DNA from: Aquincola sp.
GTDB taxonomy: Bacteria; Pseudomonadota; Gammaproteobacteria; Burkholderiales; Burkholderiaceae_C
Direction of reading: 5' to 3'
Assembly: GCA_022841885.1 (NCBI GenBank)
Contig: JALHQP010000018.1
Coordinates: forward strand, 1-43,084
Length of the DNA: 43,084 nt
The notes below the pieces were generated by a model. That model ran no database searches. It was given only the letters and a program-made list of their open reading frames with translations, and had not been told where the DNA came from. Shown one piece after another: positions 27,317 through 35,796 of this stretch. Position 1 is the first letter of the stretch. Each line of letters opens with the position of its first letter. Both the position numbers and the translations under genes were made by a program.

Positions 27317-28276
27317 ATGTTGCTCTGCATGCACTCGCACGACCTCGCCCCGTTCACGCACAGCCATGCCTTCGGCGATGCGGCCGCGCCGCGGCGCGAG
27401 CGCGCGCTGTGGTGGGTGACCTGGATCACGCTGGCGACGATGGCGCTCGAACTCGCCGCCGGCTACTGGAGCGGCTCGCTGGCACTGGTGGCCGACGGCT
27501 GGCACATGGGCACGCATGCGCTGGCGCTCGGCGGCGCGGCGCTGGCGGCGCAGGTGTCGCGTCGCGTACACGGCTCCGCGCGCTTTGCCTTCGGCGGCTG
27601 GAAGATCGAGGTGCTCGCGGCCTACACCAGCGGCCTGCTGCTGCTGGCGGTGGGGGTGTGGATCGGAATCGACGCCGCGGCCGCGTTCCAGGCCACGCGC
27701 AGCGTGGCCTACGGCGAGGCGATGGTGGTGGCCACCATCGGCCTGGGCGTCAACCTCGTTTGCGCGCTGGTGCTGGCGCGCGCGGGCGGGCACGGCCATG
27801 CCCATCCCCACGGCCCTCACGAGCATGCGCACGGCCATGGCGATCACAACTTCGCGGCCGCCTACATGCATGTGGTTGCCGATGCTTTCACTTCGGTGCT
27901 GGCGATCGTCGCGCTCGCGGGCGGGCTATGGTGGGGCCTGGCCTGGCTCGACCCGGCGGTGGCCCTGGTCGGCGCGCTGGTGATCGGGCGCTGGGCCTTC
28001 GGCGTGCTGCGCGACTCGGGGCGTGCGCTGGTCGATGCGAGCACGCCGCCCCGCCTGGCGGCGCAGGTGCGCGCGCTGATCGAAGGCGACGGCGACGCCA
28101 AGCTGGCCGACCTGCACCTGTGGCAGGTCGGACCCGAAGCCTATGCCGCAGCCCTGTCGATCGTCGCCGACCGGCCGCAGGCCTGCGTGGTGTACGGCGC
28201 CCGCTTGAAGACGCTGGCGACGCTGAAGCACGCGACGATCGAGGTGCACTGTTGCCCCAGCGCCGCCGGGCACTGA
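27317..28276 (+). CDS. Cation diffusion facilitator exporter (DmeF/CzcD-like)
   Basis: This 319-residue protein has six membrane segments of the CDF family, which exchange divalent cations for protons across the inner membrane. The transport-site region in helix 2 reads ADGWHMGTHALAL and that in helix 5 reads HVVADAFTSVLAI (H-x3-D). A His-rich cytoplasmic loop, GHGHAHPHGPHEHAHGHGDH, lies between helices 4 and 5, and a further MHSHDLAPFTHSH stretch is at the N terminus. The DGWHMGTH form resembles DmeF-type (Co/Ni) transporters. It begins one base after the cusA stop, so it is part of the same operon although its metals probably differ. An in-frame ATG at 27329 is an alternative start. Confidence 0.92.
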   Translation: MLLCMHSHDLAPFTHSHAFGDAAAPRRERALWWVTWITLATMALELAAGYWSGSLALVADGWHMGTHALALGGAALAAQVSRRVHGSARFAFGGWKIEVLAAYTSGLLLLAVGVWIGIDAAAAFQATRSVAYGEAMVVATIGLGVNLVCALVLARAGGHGHAHPHGPHEHAHGHGDHNFAAAYMHVVADAFTSVLAIVALAGGLWWGLAWLDPAVALVGALVIGRWAFGVLRDSGRALVDASTPPRLAAQVRALIEGDGDAKLADLHLWQVGPEAYAAALSIVADRPQACVVYGARLKTLATLKHATIEVHCCPSAAGH

Positions 28277-28279
28277 GCC

Positions 28280-29122
28280 TCAGGCCGGCTCGAAGCGCCA
28301 GCGCAGCCGCAGCTCGTTCTGGCCGCCACCCGCGGGCAGCTTGACCTGGTCCTCACCGCTGGCGCCGAGCCGGGTGAGGCGCTTGTTCAGCCAGTCGGTG
28401 GCCTCGTGCCAGCGGAGGTTGACCTCGCCGTCATGGCGTTGTGGCGAACGGCCCTTCTCGCTGCGCACCGTCACGCCTTGCACCGGCGGCACGGCCATCG
28501 CGGTGTGCTCCCACAGCCGCCCGTCGCGCGTGTCGAGCACCGCCTGCACCAGCGGAGGGTCTCGTGACGCTTCTTCGACTCGGCCTGCACGGTCTGCGTC
28601 AACGGCACCGTGCCCTGAACGTCCTCGAACGAGCCCTCGGTGCGGCCGTCGATCCTGACCGCCACGTCGAGCCGGCAGTTGGCACGCCCGCTGAAGTGCA
28701 GGTAAGGCGTTTCGACCACTTCGTCACGCGCGGTCTACCGTGCGGTCACCGCGCGCCTACGCGGCGGGCAGGCCGGCGTTCACACGCTGCTGGACGCGCT
28801 GGCCGCGTTCGAGCTGGCGATTGCCGTCCTCCGGGTCGAGCGGGTTGCTCGACGACGGCGTGCCGTCGCCGTGCAGCACCAGGCTCAGCGTCAGGGTCTG
28901 GGCCAGGCGGTCACAGCCGCGGTCGGCGCCCCGCTGCAGATGGCCCTGGCGCAGGCCGTCGATGTGGATCTTCAGGCGCTGAGCGGTGAGCGTGGCGGCT
29001 TCGGCGGGCACCACGGCGGCGCCGAGCGCGGCGGCCAGCACGGCGACGGTAACGAGGGCCGCGGGCCCGAAGCGACGGCTGGCGGGAGGGGGCTGGAAGC
29101 TCGGCATCAGAAGGCTTGACAT
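28280..29122 (-). pseudogene. Decayed secreted-protein gene with two frame breaks
   Basis: Three stretches of good coding sequence on the minus strand are in different frames. First comes 29122 down to 28757: a signal peptide (hydrophobic AALVTVAVLAAALGAAVVPAEA) and a mature part with LKIHIDGLRQGHLQRGADRGCD, ending at a stop after NAGLPAA. A second frame with TARDEVVETPYLHFSGRANCRLD then runs down to about 28557, with an in-frame TAG near 28736. A third frame carries LVQAVLDTRDGRLWEHTAMAVPP to the stop at 28280. The third-position G/C bias switches frame at about 28740 and 28557. Restoring one G near 28557 would join the last two as ETLRLVQAVLD. This looks like one periplasmic protein of about 270 residues broken by indels, or sequencing errors in one intact gene. 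The family is not recognised. Confidence 0.6.
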
Positions 29123-29208
29123 CGTGACTTGCGATGCCGGCATCGTGCCCAGCCACGCGCCAAGCGGCATCACCGGGAAGAGCCATCGGCGGGCCATGGC
29201 CCGCGGCA

Positions 29209-31128
29209 CTACCAATAGCGTCCGATGCCCAGGGCCACGCGGTTGGCGCCGTCGTGTTCGACCGACAGCCGCAGATCGGTGTTGGCTTCCAGGCGCCAAC
29301 GGCTCTCGATGCCGGCCACCGTGTAGTGCGGCTGGCCGTTGCCCACAGGCGCTCGCCGTTCGACCGACAGGCGCAGGCCGAGCGCCTCGCGCGGCCGGTA
29401 GATGAGGTCCAGCGTGCCGCGCACGAAGCCCGGGCAGGCGTCGTCCTTACACGTCTGCAGCGCGCCGCCCAGGTAGCCGGCAACGAACAGACCCGGCGCG
29501 AGCACCTGGCCGCGGCCGTAGTCGCCTTGCAGGCGCAGCACATGGCTGGCGTCGAAGTGCAGGCCCAGCGGCTCGATGCCCAGGTGCAGCTTGTAGGCCG
29601 GCCCGCCGTCGCCCGGCAGCGGCGTGCGACCCGGGTTGACGCTTTCGATGCCCAGCAGGTCGAAGCGGCGGATCTTGACGCGGCCCTGGCGCATGCCGAG
29701 TTGCAGGTCGCCCATCGCAAGCATCGAGTTGCCGACCTGGCCGGACTCGGAGTCGAGCGCGTCGTAATAGGCCGGCCGGATGCGCAGCCCCAGTTCATGG
29801 TGACCCTGCGGCCCGCGCAGCAGCGCGAGCTGCATCCAGCCGAGCCGGCGCGACAGGTGCGGCGAAACCGGGACCGGCGGCGCCGGCGGTGCCGCGTCAG
29901 CCGGCGGCAACTGGTAGCGCATCGACAGCGCACGCGTGTAGCCCTCGCGCAGCGGGCGTGGCGCCCGGTCGATCGGCGCGCCGACGTATTGGTAGTAGTC
30001 GAGCGCTGCTTCGAGCACCGCGGCCTGGCGTGCCGGCGGCAGGGCGGCGAGCGCCGCGTCGCGGGGCGCCGGCGCGGCCTGCACGAAGGCCTGCAGTGCG
30101 TCGCCCTCAGGCGCCGAAAGGCGATCGTACTTCGCGTAGTAACGCGACTGGCGCGATGGGTGGTAGACCACCTCGCCCACCAGCGGCTCGCCACGGTAGC
30201 GCGCGACCCCCATGTGCCCGACCATGGCCTGCGGAATGATCCAGGGCCATGTCTGCGGAATCACGTCAACGCCATCGACCACCTCCAGCAGCTCGGCCAT
30301 GCGGTAGGCGCAGTTCTCTCGGAAGAAATGATAGGTGTAGCGCTTGCCGAGCACCTCCCAGGCATGGGCGACGATGCGGTCAGTCGCCTGCTGGGGTAGT
30401 CGCAACTGGTACTCCCACAGGTCGCGCAGCTCGACGTCGCCGTAGTTGTGGTTGTGGAAGTAGAAGTCGATGTGGCTGAAGCCGCCGTCATAGCCACCGA
30501 GCACACTCTTGACAACGTAAGTCAGGATGCCTTCATCGTTGCCGACGATCGCGCCGTAGTTGACACTGACGTCGAGCAGCCGGCTCTGGCTACGCTCGCC
30601 GCGAAAGTTGAACTTCAGCAGCGTGTGCCCGTAGAAGGACGCCGGATTCGCAAGGAATCCGGTGGCGAACACCACGCTCACCGAGGTCACGCTGCGACCA
30701 CGCGTGAAGGCATCGAAGCCGGGGCAGCTCATCGGGGACCCGAGGCCGGGCTCGGCCGGGCCGAGCTGCTCTCGCAACCAGGCCCAGCGCGCCGGGTAGC
30801 GGCAAGACGCATGGGCATCCGTACCGCTGCCGTCTGTCTGCGCGAAGGCCCGCAGCGTGGCTGTCAGTTCGGCGAGCGGGTCAAGCTGGCCGTCGGGAGC
30901 CGCGAAGAAGTCCGCATCGTGAATTGCGCTGCGCCAGCCCGACTGCAACCTCGCGTCGCTCTGGTAGTGGCCAAGCCTGAGCCAGGTTGGATGTCGCGCC
31001 AGGGCCTGAAGCTCGGTCGCGATCGCAGCATGCGAGGGCAAACTGGCGAGGCTCAGCAACAGCCAAGCCAACCAGCGAGCCGGCAGGAACAACAGGCGCA
31101 AGGGAAAGAGGGGAAGGGGCTTGAGCAC
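29209..31128 (-). CDS. DUF4105 domain outer-envelope protein
   Basis: A 639-residue protein starting at GTG 31128 with a signal peptide (LFPLRLLFLPARWLAWLLLSLASLPSHA). The DUF4105 core is visible as SFYGHTLLKFNF, GFSHIDFYFHNHNYGDVELRDLWEY and TYHFFRENCAYRMAELLE. The last has the conserved Cys in an NCAY/RENC setting, which with the conserved His suggests a Cys-His papain-like (NlpC/P60) active site. The C-terminal 220 residues look like an outer-membrane beta-barrel-like domain, alternating as in DLQLGMRQGRVKIRRFDLLG and ending with Trp (GIGRYW). DUF4105 proteins have been linked to lipoprotein N-acylation in Bacteroides, but I treat that as tentative here. It follows a DUF3015 gene, a pairing common in gammaproteobacteria. 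An upstream in-frame start without a signal peptide was rejected. Confidence 0.82.
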   Translation of the reverse strand: MLKPLPLFPLRLLFLPARWLAWLLLSLASLPSHAAIATELQALARHPTWLRLGHYQSDARLQSGWRSAIHDADFFAAPDGQLDPLAELTATLRAFAQTDGSGTDAHASCRYPARWAWLREQLGPAEPGLGSPMSCPGFDAFTRGRSVTSVSVVFATGFLANPASFYGHTLLKFNFRGERSQSRLLDVSVNYGAIVGNDEGILTYVVKSVLGGYDGGFSHIDFYFHNHNYGDVELRDLWEYQLRLPQQATDRIVAHAWEVLGKRYTYHFFRENCAYRMAELLEVVDGVDVIPQTWPWIIPQAMVGHMGVARYRGEPLVGEVVYHPSRQSRYYAKYDRLSAPEGDALQAFVQAAPAPRDAALAALPPARQAAVLEAALDYYQYVGAPIDRAPRPLREGYTRALSMRYQLPPADAAPPAPPVPVSPHLSRRLGWMQLALLRGPQGHHELGLRIRPAYYDALDSESGQVGNSMLAMGDLQLGMRQGRVKIRRFDLLGIESVNPGRTPLPGDGGPAYKLHLGIEPLGLHFDASHVLRLQGDYGRGQVLAPGLFVAGYLGGALQTCKDDACPGFVRGTLDLIYRPREALGLRLSVERRAPVGNGQPHYTVAGIESRWRLEANTDLRLSVEHDGANRVALGIGRYW

Positions 31129-31160
31129 GCACTGTCGGCCGCGTTGGCGGCCGACAGTGC
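31129..31160 (-). promoter_or_regulatory. Perfect 14-bp hairpin between DUF3015 and DUF4105 genes
   Basis: GCACTGTCGGCCGC (31129-31142) and GCGGCCGACAGTGC (31147-31160) form a perfect stem with a four-base loop, nine bases after the DUF3015 stop and immediately next to the DUF4105 GTG start. On the transcribed minus strand no U-run follows, so it is not a standard terminator. It may stabilise the upstream mRNA, act as a partial terminator, or hide the DUF4105 ribosome site. Confidence 0.6.
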
Positions 31161-31169
31161 GGCCGGGGA

Positions 31170-31679
31170 TCAGACCGTGCAGCTTGCGCTGGCGGCGGCC
31201 TTGTCCATGATGGTGTAGAACTCGGCCGCCTTGTCGAGCGGCTTCTTGTCGGTGTAGCCCGGCGCGGCCACCGAGGCAGCCATCGCGCCGCGCACCTGCT
31301 GCGCGACCACCGCCTGGGTGTCGGCGGCGCATCCGAACATCGTCATCGCGACGGCCAGGTGCTCACCCTTGCCGGCCGCCGTTTCCTCGGCCAACTTGTC
31401 GTAGGTGTCGCGAATGAACAGCGCGGCGGTGACCTTCTTGCCGCTGCAGGTCTGCGGGCTGGCGGTGGCCGAGATGATCGCGGTGATGCCGATGTCCCAG
31501 ATCACGTTCGAAGTCACCGCAGCCCACTTGGTTTCAGTGAACAGCGCGGCACCGATGCCGCAGTCGGTGAACGGGTTCGGGCCCGAGCCCGCCGACTTGT
31601 CTTGCGCGAAGGCCGGCGTGGCGGCCATCAGCACCGTACCGGCCAACGAAACGATTGCAACGCACTTCTTCAAGCTCAT
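31170..31679 (-). CDS. DUF3015 family secreted protein
   Basis: The 169-residue protein has a signal peptide (cleavage after TPAFA, residue 25) and the DUF3015 pattern. A Gly/Pro-rich start with PFTDCGIGAALF is followed by SNVIWDIGITAIISATASPQTCSG, which includes the conserved Thr-Ser-Asn and two Cys residues, then FIRDTYDKLAEETAAGKGEHL and a terminal Cys. The function of the family is unknown. An AAGGTAGGA ribosome site lies just upstream. It is followed by the hairpin and the DUF4105 gene. Confidence 0.88.
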   Translation of the reverse strand: MSLKKCVAIVSLAGTVLMAATPAFAQDKSAGSGPNPFTDCGIGAALFTETKWAAVTSNVIWDIGITAIISATASPQTCSGKKVTAALFIRDTYDKLAEETAAGKGEHLAVAMTMFGCAADTQAVVAQQVRGAMAASVAAPGYTDKKPLDKAAEFYTIMDKAAASASCTV

Positions 31680-31866
31680 GGATCCTACCTTGTCGAGGTT
31701 TATGGGTCTGACTGAACTTGCGAACGAAGCACTCCTCCGGCCGTCCGCAAGGACGGTCAACCAGGAACAACATTGGCCCCTTTCGCTCCCTGCCCGCTCG
31801 CGCAGGCAAACAAATGCTAACCGAGGTGCCGCTCGGTGTTTTCCATGAACCAGCGGCACTTCTTCA
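31680..31866. other. Intergenic region upstream of the DUF3015 gene
   Basis: These 187 bases separate the 3' end of the acyl-CoA reductase gene from the DUF3015 gene. They should hold the DUF3015 promoter. The stretch is less G/C-rich than its surroundings (for example around 31690-31750 and 31805-31820). A small stem ACCGAG/CTCGGT followed by GTTTT on the plus strand occurs near 31818-31840. No clear gene or strong promoter was identified. Confidence 0.4.
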
Positions 31867-33855
31867 CTAGAAGTGGATGCCGCGCATCAGCTGCTGCATC
31901 GCCACCGCCTCGGCCGACAGCTGCGGCTTGGCGGCCTTGTCGCCCTTGGCCGCCGAGGAGTCCGGGAACATGCGGAAGGTGGTGTTCATCGTGATCTGCG
32001 CGACACGCGGCACCAGGGCGTGCAGCAGCTCGCCGAAGATGCCCAGGCGGGTGGCGATGCGCACCGGCTTGCTGATGCAGGCCTGCGCGATCATGTCGGC
32101 CGCCTCCTCGGGCGACAGTGTCGGCACGTTCTGGTAGATCTTGGTCGGCGCGATCATCGGCGTGCGCACCAGCGGCATGTTGATGGTCGTGAAGGTGATG
32201 CCCTGGTCGGCGAACTCGCTCGAAGCGCAGCGCGTCCACGCGTCCAGCGCCGCCTTGCTGGCCACGTAGGCCGAGAAGCGCGGCGCATTGGTCAGCACGC
32301 CGATCGAGCTGATGTTGACGACATGGCCGCGCTTCTTGGCCACCATGCCGGGCAGCAGGCCGGTGGTCACGCGCAGGCAGCCGAAGTAGTTCAGCTGCAT
32401 CGTGCGCTCGTAGTCGTGGAACCGGTCGTAGGCCGACTCGATGGCACGCCGGATCGAGCGCCCGGCGTTGTTGATCAGGAAGTCCACGCCGCCGTGGTCG
32501 GCGATCAGCTGCTGCACGAAGCGGTCGCAGTCGGCCATGTCGGCGATGTCGGCCGAGTACGCCACGAACTGGTAGCCCTTGGCCTTGGCCTCCTTGCAGG
32601 CCTCGTCGAGCTTGTCCTGGTCGCGGCCGCAGATGATCGTCGTCGCGCCAGCCTCGGCGAACTTGTGCGCCGCCGCCAGCCCGATGCCCGAGCTGCCGCC
32701 GGTCACCAGCACCACCTTGCCGCCCACCGTGCCCTTGAGCGAACGGTCGATGAACAGGTCCGGGTCGAGGTGGCGCTCCCAGTAGTCCCACAGGCGCCAG
32801 GCGTAGTCGTGCAGGTTCGGGCACTCGATGCCGCTGCCCTTCAAGGCCGCATCGAGGTCGCGCCGGTCGTAGCGCGTGGGCCAGTTGATGAACTCGAAGA
32901 TGTCGTCGGGCAGGCCCAGGTCCTTCATCACCGCGTGGCGGATGCGGCGCACCGGAGCCAACGCCATCATGCCCTTCTTGACGCTCTTGGGGATGAAGCC
33001 CAGCAGCGCGGCGTTGATGAACAGGTTCATCTTCGGCGCATGCGCGGCCTTGCTGAAGATGTCGAGCACGTCGCCGATGCGGTAGCCCGCCGGGTCGACG
33101 AGGTGGAAGCACTTGCCCGTCACATCGCTCTTGCCGTGCGCGATATGGTCGATGGCCTTGACCACGAAGTCCACCGGCACGATGTTGATGCGCCCGCCCT
33201 CCAGGCCCACCGAGGGCAGCCACGGCGGCAGCAGCTGGCGCATGCGCTGGATCAGCTTGAAGAAGTAGTACGGGCCGTCGATCTTGTCCATCTCGCCGGT
33301 GTGCGAGTCGCCGACGACGAAGGCCGGGCGGTACACCGTCCACGGCACCTTGGACTCCTTGCGCACGATCTTCTCGCTCTCGTGCTTGGTGCTGAAGTAC
33401 GGGTGGTCGAGGTTCTCGGCCTCGTCGAACATGTCCTCGCGGAACACGCCCTCGTAGAGGCCGGCCGCGGCGATGCTGCTGACGTGGTGCAAGTGGCCGG
33501 CGTCGATCGCCTTGGCGAACTCGACCACGTTGCGCGTGCCCTCGATGTTGGCCTGGACCTGGCTCTCCTCGTCGGCCTTCAGGTCGTACACCGCCGCGAG
33601 GTGGAACACCATGTCGACCGTGCCCTTGAGCGCCTTGATCGCGTCGGCCGCCACGCCGAGCTTCTTGCCGGTGAGGTCGCCGAACACGGGGACGGCGCGC
33701 GCCTTGGTCGTGCCCCAGTACTCGAGCAGCTCGGGCACCTTGGCCTCGCTCTCCGGGCGCAGCAGGAAGTGCACCACGGTGCCCTTGCGTGCGAGCAGGG
33801 CCTTGACGAGGCGCTTGCCGATGAAACCGGTGGCGCCGGTGACGAAGTACTGCAT
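31867..33855 (-). CDS. Bifunctional fatty acyl-CoA reductase (two SDR domains)
   Basis: This 662-residue protein contains two reductase domains. The N-terminal extended SDR begins MQYFVTGATGFIGKRL (NADPH loop G7-A-T-G-F-I-G13) with YFSTKHESEK as its Y-x3-K region. The C-terminal classical SDR has TGGSSGIG, LINNAGRSIRRAIESA, NISSIGVLTN and YVASKAALD. Domain order, length and many blocks, such as HHVSSIAAAGLYEGVFREDM and MDKIDGPYYFFK, match the Marinobacter-type bacterial fatty acyl-CoA reductase of about 661 residues. That enzyme reduces acyl-CoA or aldehyde to fatty alcohol for wax ester synthesis. An AAGGAG ribosome site precedes the ATG at 33855. No wax ester synthase is in the window. It is divergent from the phasin-patatin pair. 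Confidence 0.92.
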   Translation of the reverse strand: MQYFVTGATGFIGKRLVKALLARKGTVVHFLLRPESEAKVPELLEYWGTTKARAVPVFGDLTGKKLGVAADAIKALKGTVDMVFHLAAVYDLKADEESQVQANIEGTRNVVEFAKAIDAGHLHHVSSIAAAGLYEGVFREDMFDEAENLDHPYFSTKHESEKIVRKESKVPWTVYRPAFVVGDSHTGEMDKIDGPYYFFKLIQRMRQLLPPWLPSVGLEGGRINIVPVDFVVKAIDHIAHGKSDVTGKCFHLVDPAGYRIGDVLDIFSKAAHAPKMNLFINAALLGFIPKSVKKGMMALAPVRRIRHAVMKDLGLPDDIFEFINWPTRYDRRDLDAALKGSGIECPNLHDYAWRLWDYWERHLDPDLFIDRSLKGTVGGKVVLVTGGSSGIGLAAAHKFAEAGATTIICGRDQDKLDEACKEAKAKGYQFVAYSADIADMADCDRFVQQLIADHGGVDFLINNAGRSIRRAIESAYDRFHDYERTMQLNYFGCLRVTTGLLPGMVAKKRGHVVNISSIGVLTNAPRFSAYVASKAALDAWTRCASSEFADQGITFTTINMPLVRTPMIAPTKIYQNVPTLSPEEAADMIAQACISKPVRIATRLGIFGELLHALVPRVAQITMNTTFRMFPDSSAAKGDKAAKPQLSAEAVAMQQLMRGIHF

Positions 33856-33991
33856 CTTGTGCTCCTTGGGCCGGATCGGGCTTGCCGACGATTCTTCCGC
33901 CAAAGCCGGGCCGCCACGCTGCGCGCTTACCCCAAGGCGCCCATAGAGCCGGCTCACTAGAGAAAGCGCGCTGCCGCGAGGGGGCCGCTCC

Positions 33992-33997
33992 TATAGT
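33992..33997 (+). promoter_or_regulatory. Possible -10 element for the phasin-patatin genes
   Basis: TATAGT at 33992-33997 lies 33 bases before the phasin ATG, in the 175-base region divergent from the acyl-CoA reductase gene. I see no good -35 hexamer at the expected distance, so the call rests on the -10 alone. Confidence 0.3.
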
Positions 33998-34030
33998 GAC
34001 GACTCGATTTCGACGTTCACCCGCGAGGAC

Positions 34031-34522
34031 ATGGACATGGTCAAGAAGCTCCAGAAGATGGCGGAAAAGAAGGCCGGCAACCCGACCGGCCTGCTCGACA
34101 ACCAGGTGGCCGCGATGGTCAAGGACTCGGCGCAGCAGATCTGGCTCGCCGGCATGGGCGCGTTCTCGAAGGCGCAGGCCGAAGGCGGCAAGGTGTTCGA
34201 GGCCCTGATGAAGGAAGGCATGGCGCTGCAGAAGAAGACGCAGGGCCTGGCCGAGGACCGCATCAATGCCGTCACCACCAAGATGACCGCGGTGGCCGGT
34301 GGCGTGACCGACAAGGCCGGCGCGCAGTGGGACAAGCTCGAATCGATCTTCGAGGCCCGCGTGGCCAAGGCGCTCAACAAGATGGGCGTGCCCTCGCGCA
34401 AGGACATCGACGCGCTGATCAAGCGCATCGACGAGTTGTCGGCCAAGACCGGCGCACCCAAGACCGCCCGCGCGGCGGCCAAGAAGGCGCCGGCCAAGCG
34501 CGCCGCCCGCAAGACGGCATGA
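34031..34522 (+). CDS. Phasin-family polyhydroxyalkanoate granule protein (PhaI/PhaF type)
   Basis: A 163-residue, mostly helical protein. Residues 1-120 resemble the phasin domain, with VKDSAQQIWLAGMGAFSKAQAEGGKVFEALMKEG and IFEARVAKALNKMGVPSRKDIDALIKRIDEL. The C-terminal tail AKKAPAKRAARKTA is Lys/Ala/Pro-rich and histone H1-like, as in PhaF, which binds both polymer granules and DNA. A GAGGA site precedes the ATG; a second in-frame ATG is two codons later. The stop overlaps the patatin gene by four bases, so granule surface and lipase may be co-expressed. Confidence 0.9.
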   Translation: MDMVKKLQKMAEKKAGNPTGLLDNQVAAMVKDSAQQIWLAGMGAFSKAQAEGGKVFEALMKEGMALQKKTQGLAEDRINAVTTKMTAVAGGVTDKAGAQWDKLESIFEARVAKALNKMGVPSRKDIDALIKRIDELSAKTGAPKTARAAAKKAPAKRAARKTA

Positions 34523-35781
34523 CCCAACGCCGCGCGCGCTCGCCGCGCATCGGCCTCGAGAAAGATCGCGATGCGAGGCCGAGAATCGGCCTCGCGCTGG
34601 CGGGCGGCGGCCCGCTCGGCGCGATCTACGAGATCGGCGCGCTGTGCGCACTGGAAGAGGTGCTCGACGGCCTGGACCTGACGCAGCTGTCGGGCTATGT
34701 CGGCGTGTCGGCCGGCAGCTTCATCGCCGCGGGGCTGGCCAACGGCATGACGCCGCGCGAACTGTGCGCGGCCTTCATCGAGAACGACGACAGCGAGGGC
34801 GCCGACCTGCTGAGTCCTGCGCTGCTGATGCGTCCGGCCTGGGGCGAGTACGCGCGCCGCCTCGCGGCCGTGCCGGGCCTGACCGCGCAGGCTCTCTTCC
34901 AGTACGCCTTCAAGCGCCGCTCGCGCCTGGCCGCCTTCGAGCGCCTGGGCCGTGCGCTGCCCGCCGGCCTTTTCAGCGGCCATGCGATGGAGCGCCAGCT
35001 GGCGCGCCTGTTTTCGCGCGAAGGCCGCAGCAACGACTTCCGCACCCTCGAGCGCAAGCTCGTGCTGGTGGCCACCGACCTCGACAGCGGCGAGGCGGTG
35101 CCCTTCGGCCAGCCCGGCCATGACGATGTGCCAATCTCGTTGGCGGTGCAGGCCAGCTCGGCGCTGCCGGGGCTGTACGCGCCGGTCGAGGTGCAGGGGC
35201 GCACCTGCGTCGACGGCGCGCTGAAGAAGACGCTGCATGCCAGCGTGCTGCTCGACGCCGGCCTGGACCTGCTGATCTGCCTGAACCCGCTGGTGCCCTT
35301 CGACGCCACGCATGCACCCCGGCACAAGGTGCTGGGCAGCGGCGAGGCTCGCATCCCGCGCCTGGTGGACGGCGGCCTGCCGATCGTGCTGTCGCAGACC
35401 TTCCGCTCGCTGATCCACTCGCGGCTCGAACTCGGGATGCGCGGTTATGCCGAGTCGCACCCGCAGACCGACATCGTGCTGTTCGAGCCCGACCACCGCG
35501 ACGCCGAACTGTTCCTGGCCAACACCTTCAGCCTGTCGCAGCGCCGCGCCCTGGCTGAACACGCCTACCAGCGCACGCGCGAACTGCTGCGCTCGCGGCG
35601 CTCGACCCTGGGCGCGCAGTTCGTGCGCCACGGTATCGGAATCAACCGCGCCGTGCTCGACGACCCCGAGCGCCGGCTGGTGGCGCAGCGCCGTCGCGCG
35701 GTGCTCGGCGGCACCCGCCTGTCGCGCGCGCTCAAGCGCCTGGACGAGACCCTGGTCGATCTGGAACACGCGACCGCGTAG
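34519..35781 (+). CDS. Patatin-like phospholipase / lipid hydrolase
   Basis: The 420-residue protein has the patatin oxyanion loop GGGPLG (29-34), the nucleophile elbow GVSAGS (Ser64), and the catalytic Asp in CVDGALKKT (D-G-A). These form the Ser-Asp dyad of bacterial patatin enzymes. The substrate is unknown. Coupling to a phasin gene (ATGA overlap) suggests action on lipids or on polyhydroxyalkanoate granules. Patatin-domain proteins include granule-associated depolymerases in some bacteria, but this is inference. The C-terminal 100 residues are Arg-rich and helical. Confidence 0.88.
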   Translation: MTQRRARSPRIGLEKDRDARPRIGLALAGGGPLGAIYEIGALCALEEVLDGLDLTQLSGYVGVSAGSFIAAGLANGMTPRELCAAFIENDDSEGADLLSPALLMRPAWGEYARRLAAVPGLTAQALFQYAFKRRSRLAAFERLGRALPAGLFSGHAMERQLARLFSREGRSNDFRTLERKLVLVATDLDSGEAVPFGQPGHDDVPISLAVQASSALPGLYAPVEVQGRTCVDGALKKTLHASVLLDAGLDLLICLNPLVPFDATHAPRHKVLGSGEARIPRLVDGGLPIVLSQTFRSLIHSRLELGMRGYAESHPQTDIVLFEPDHRDAELFLANTFSLSQRRALAEHAYQRTRELLRSRRSTLGAQFVRHGIGINRAVLDDPERRLVAQRRRAVLGGTRLSRALKRLDETLVDLEHATA

Positions 35782-35796
35782 TCGCGCGCGCCCACC

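Noticed and set aside
23293-27429. Very long open frame antisense to cusB-cusA (over 1300 codons)
   Set aside because: It lies opposite genes with all catalytic motifs; long antisense frames are expected in high-GC DNA where stop codons are rare, and the translation is low-complexity Arg/His/Gln-rich.
31818-31840. Terminator-like stem ACCGAG/CTCGGT followed by GTTTT on the plus strand
   Set aside because: No plus-strand gene ends upstream; the flanking genes are both on the minus strand, so it would not terminate a known transcript.
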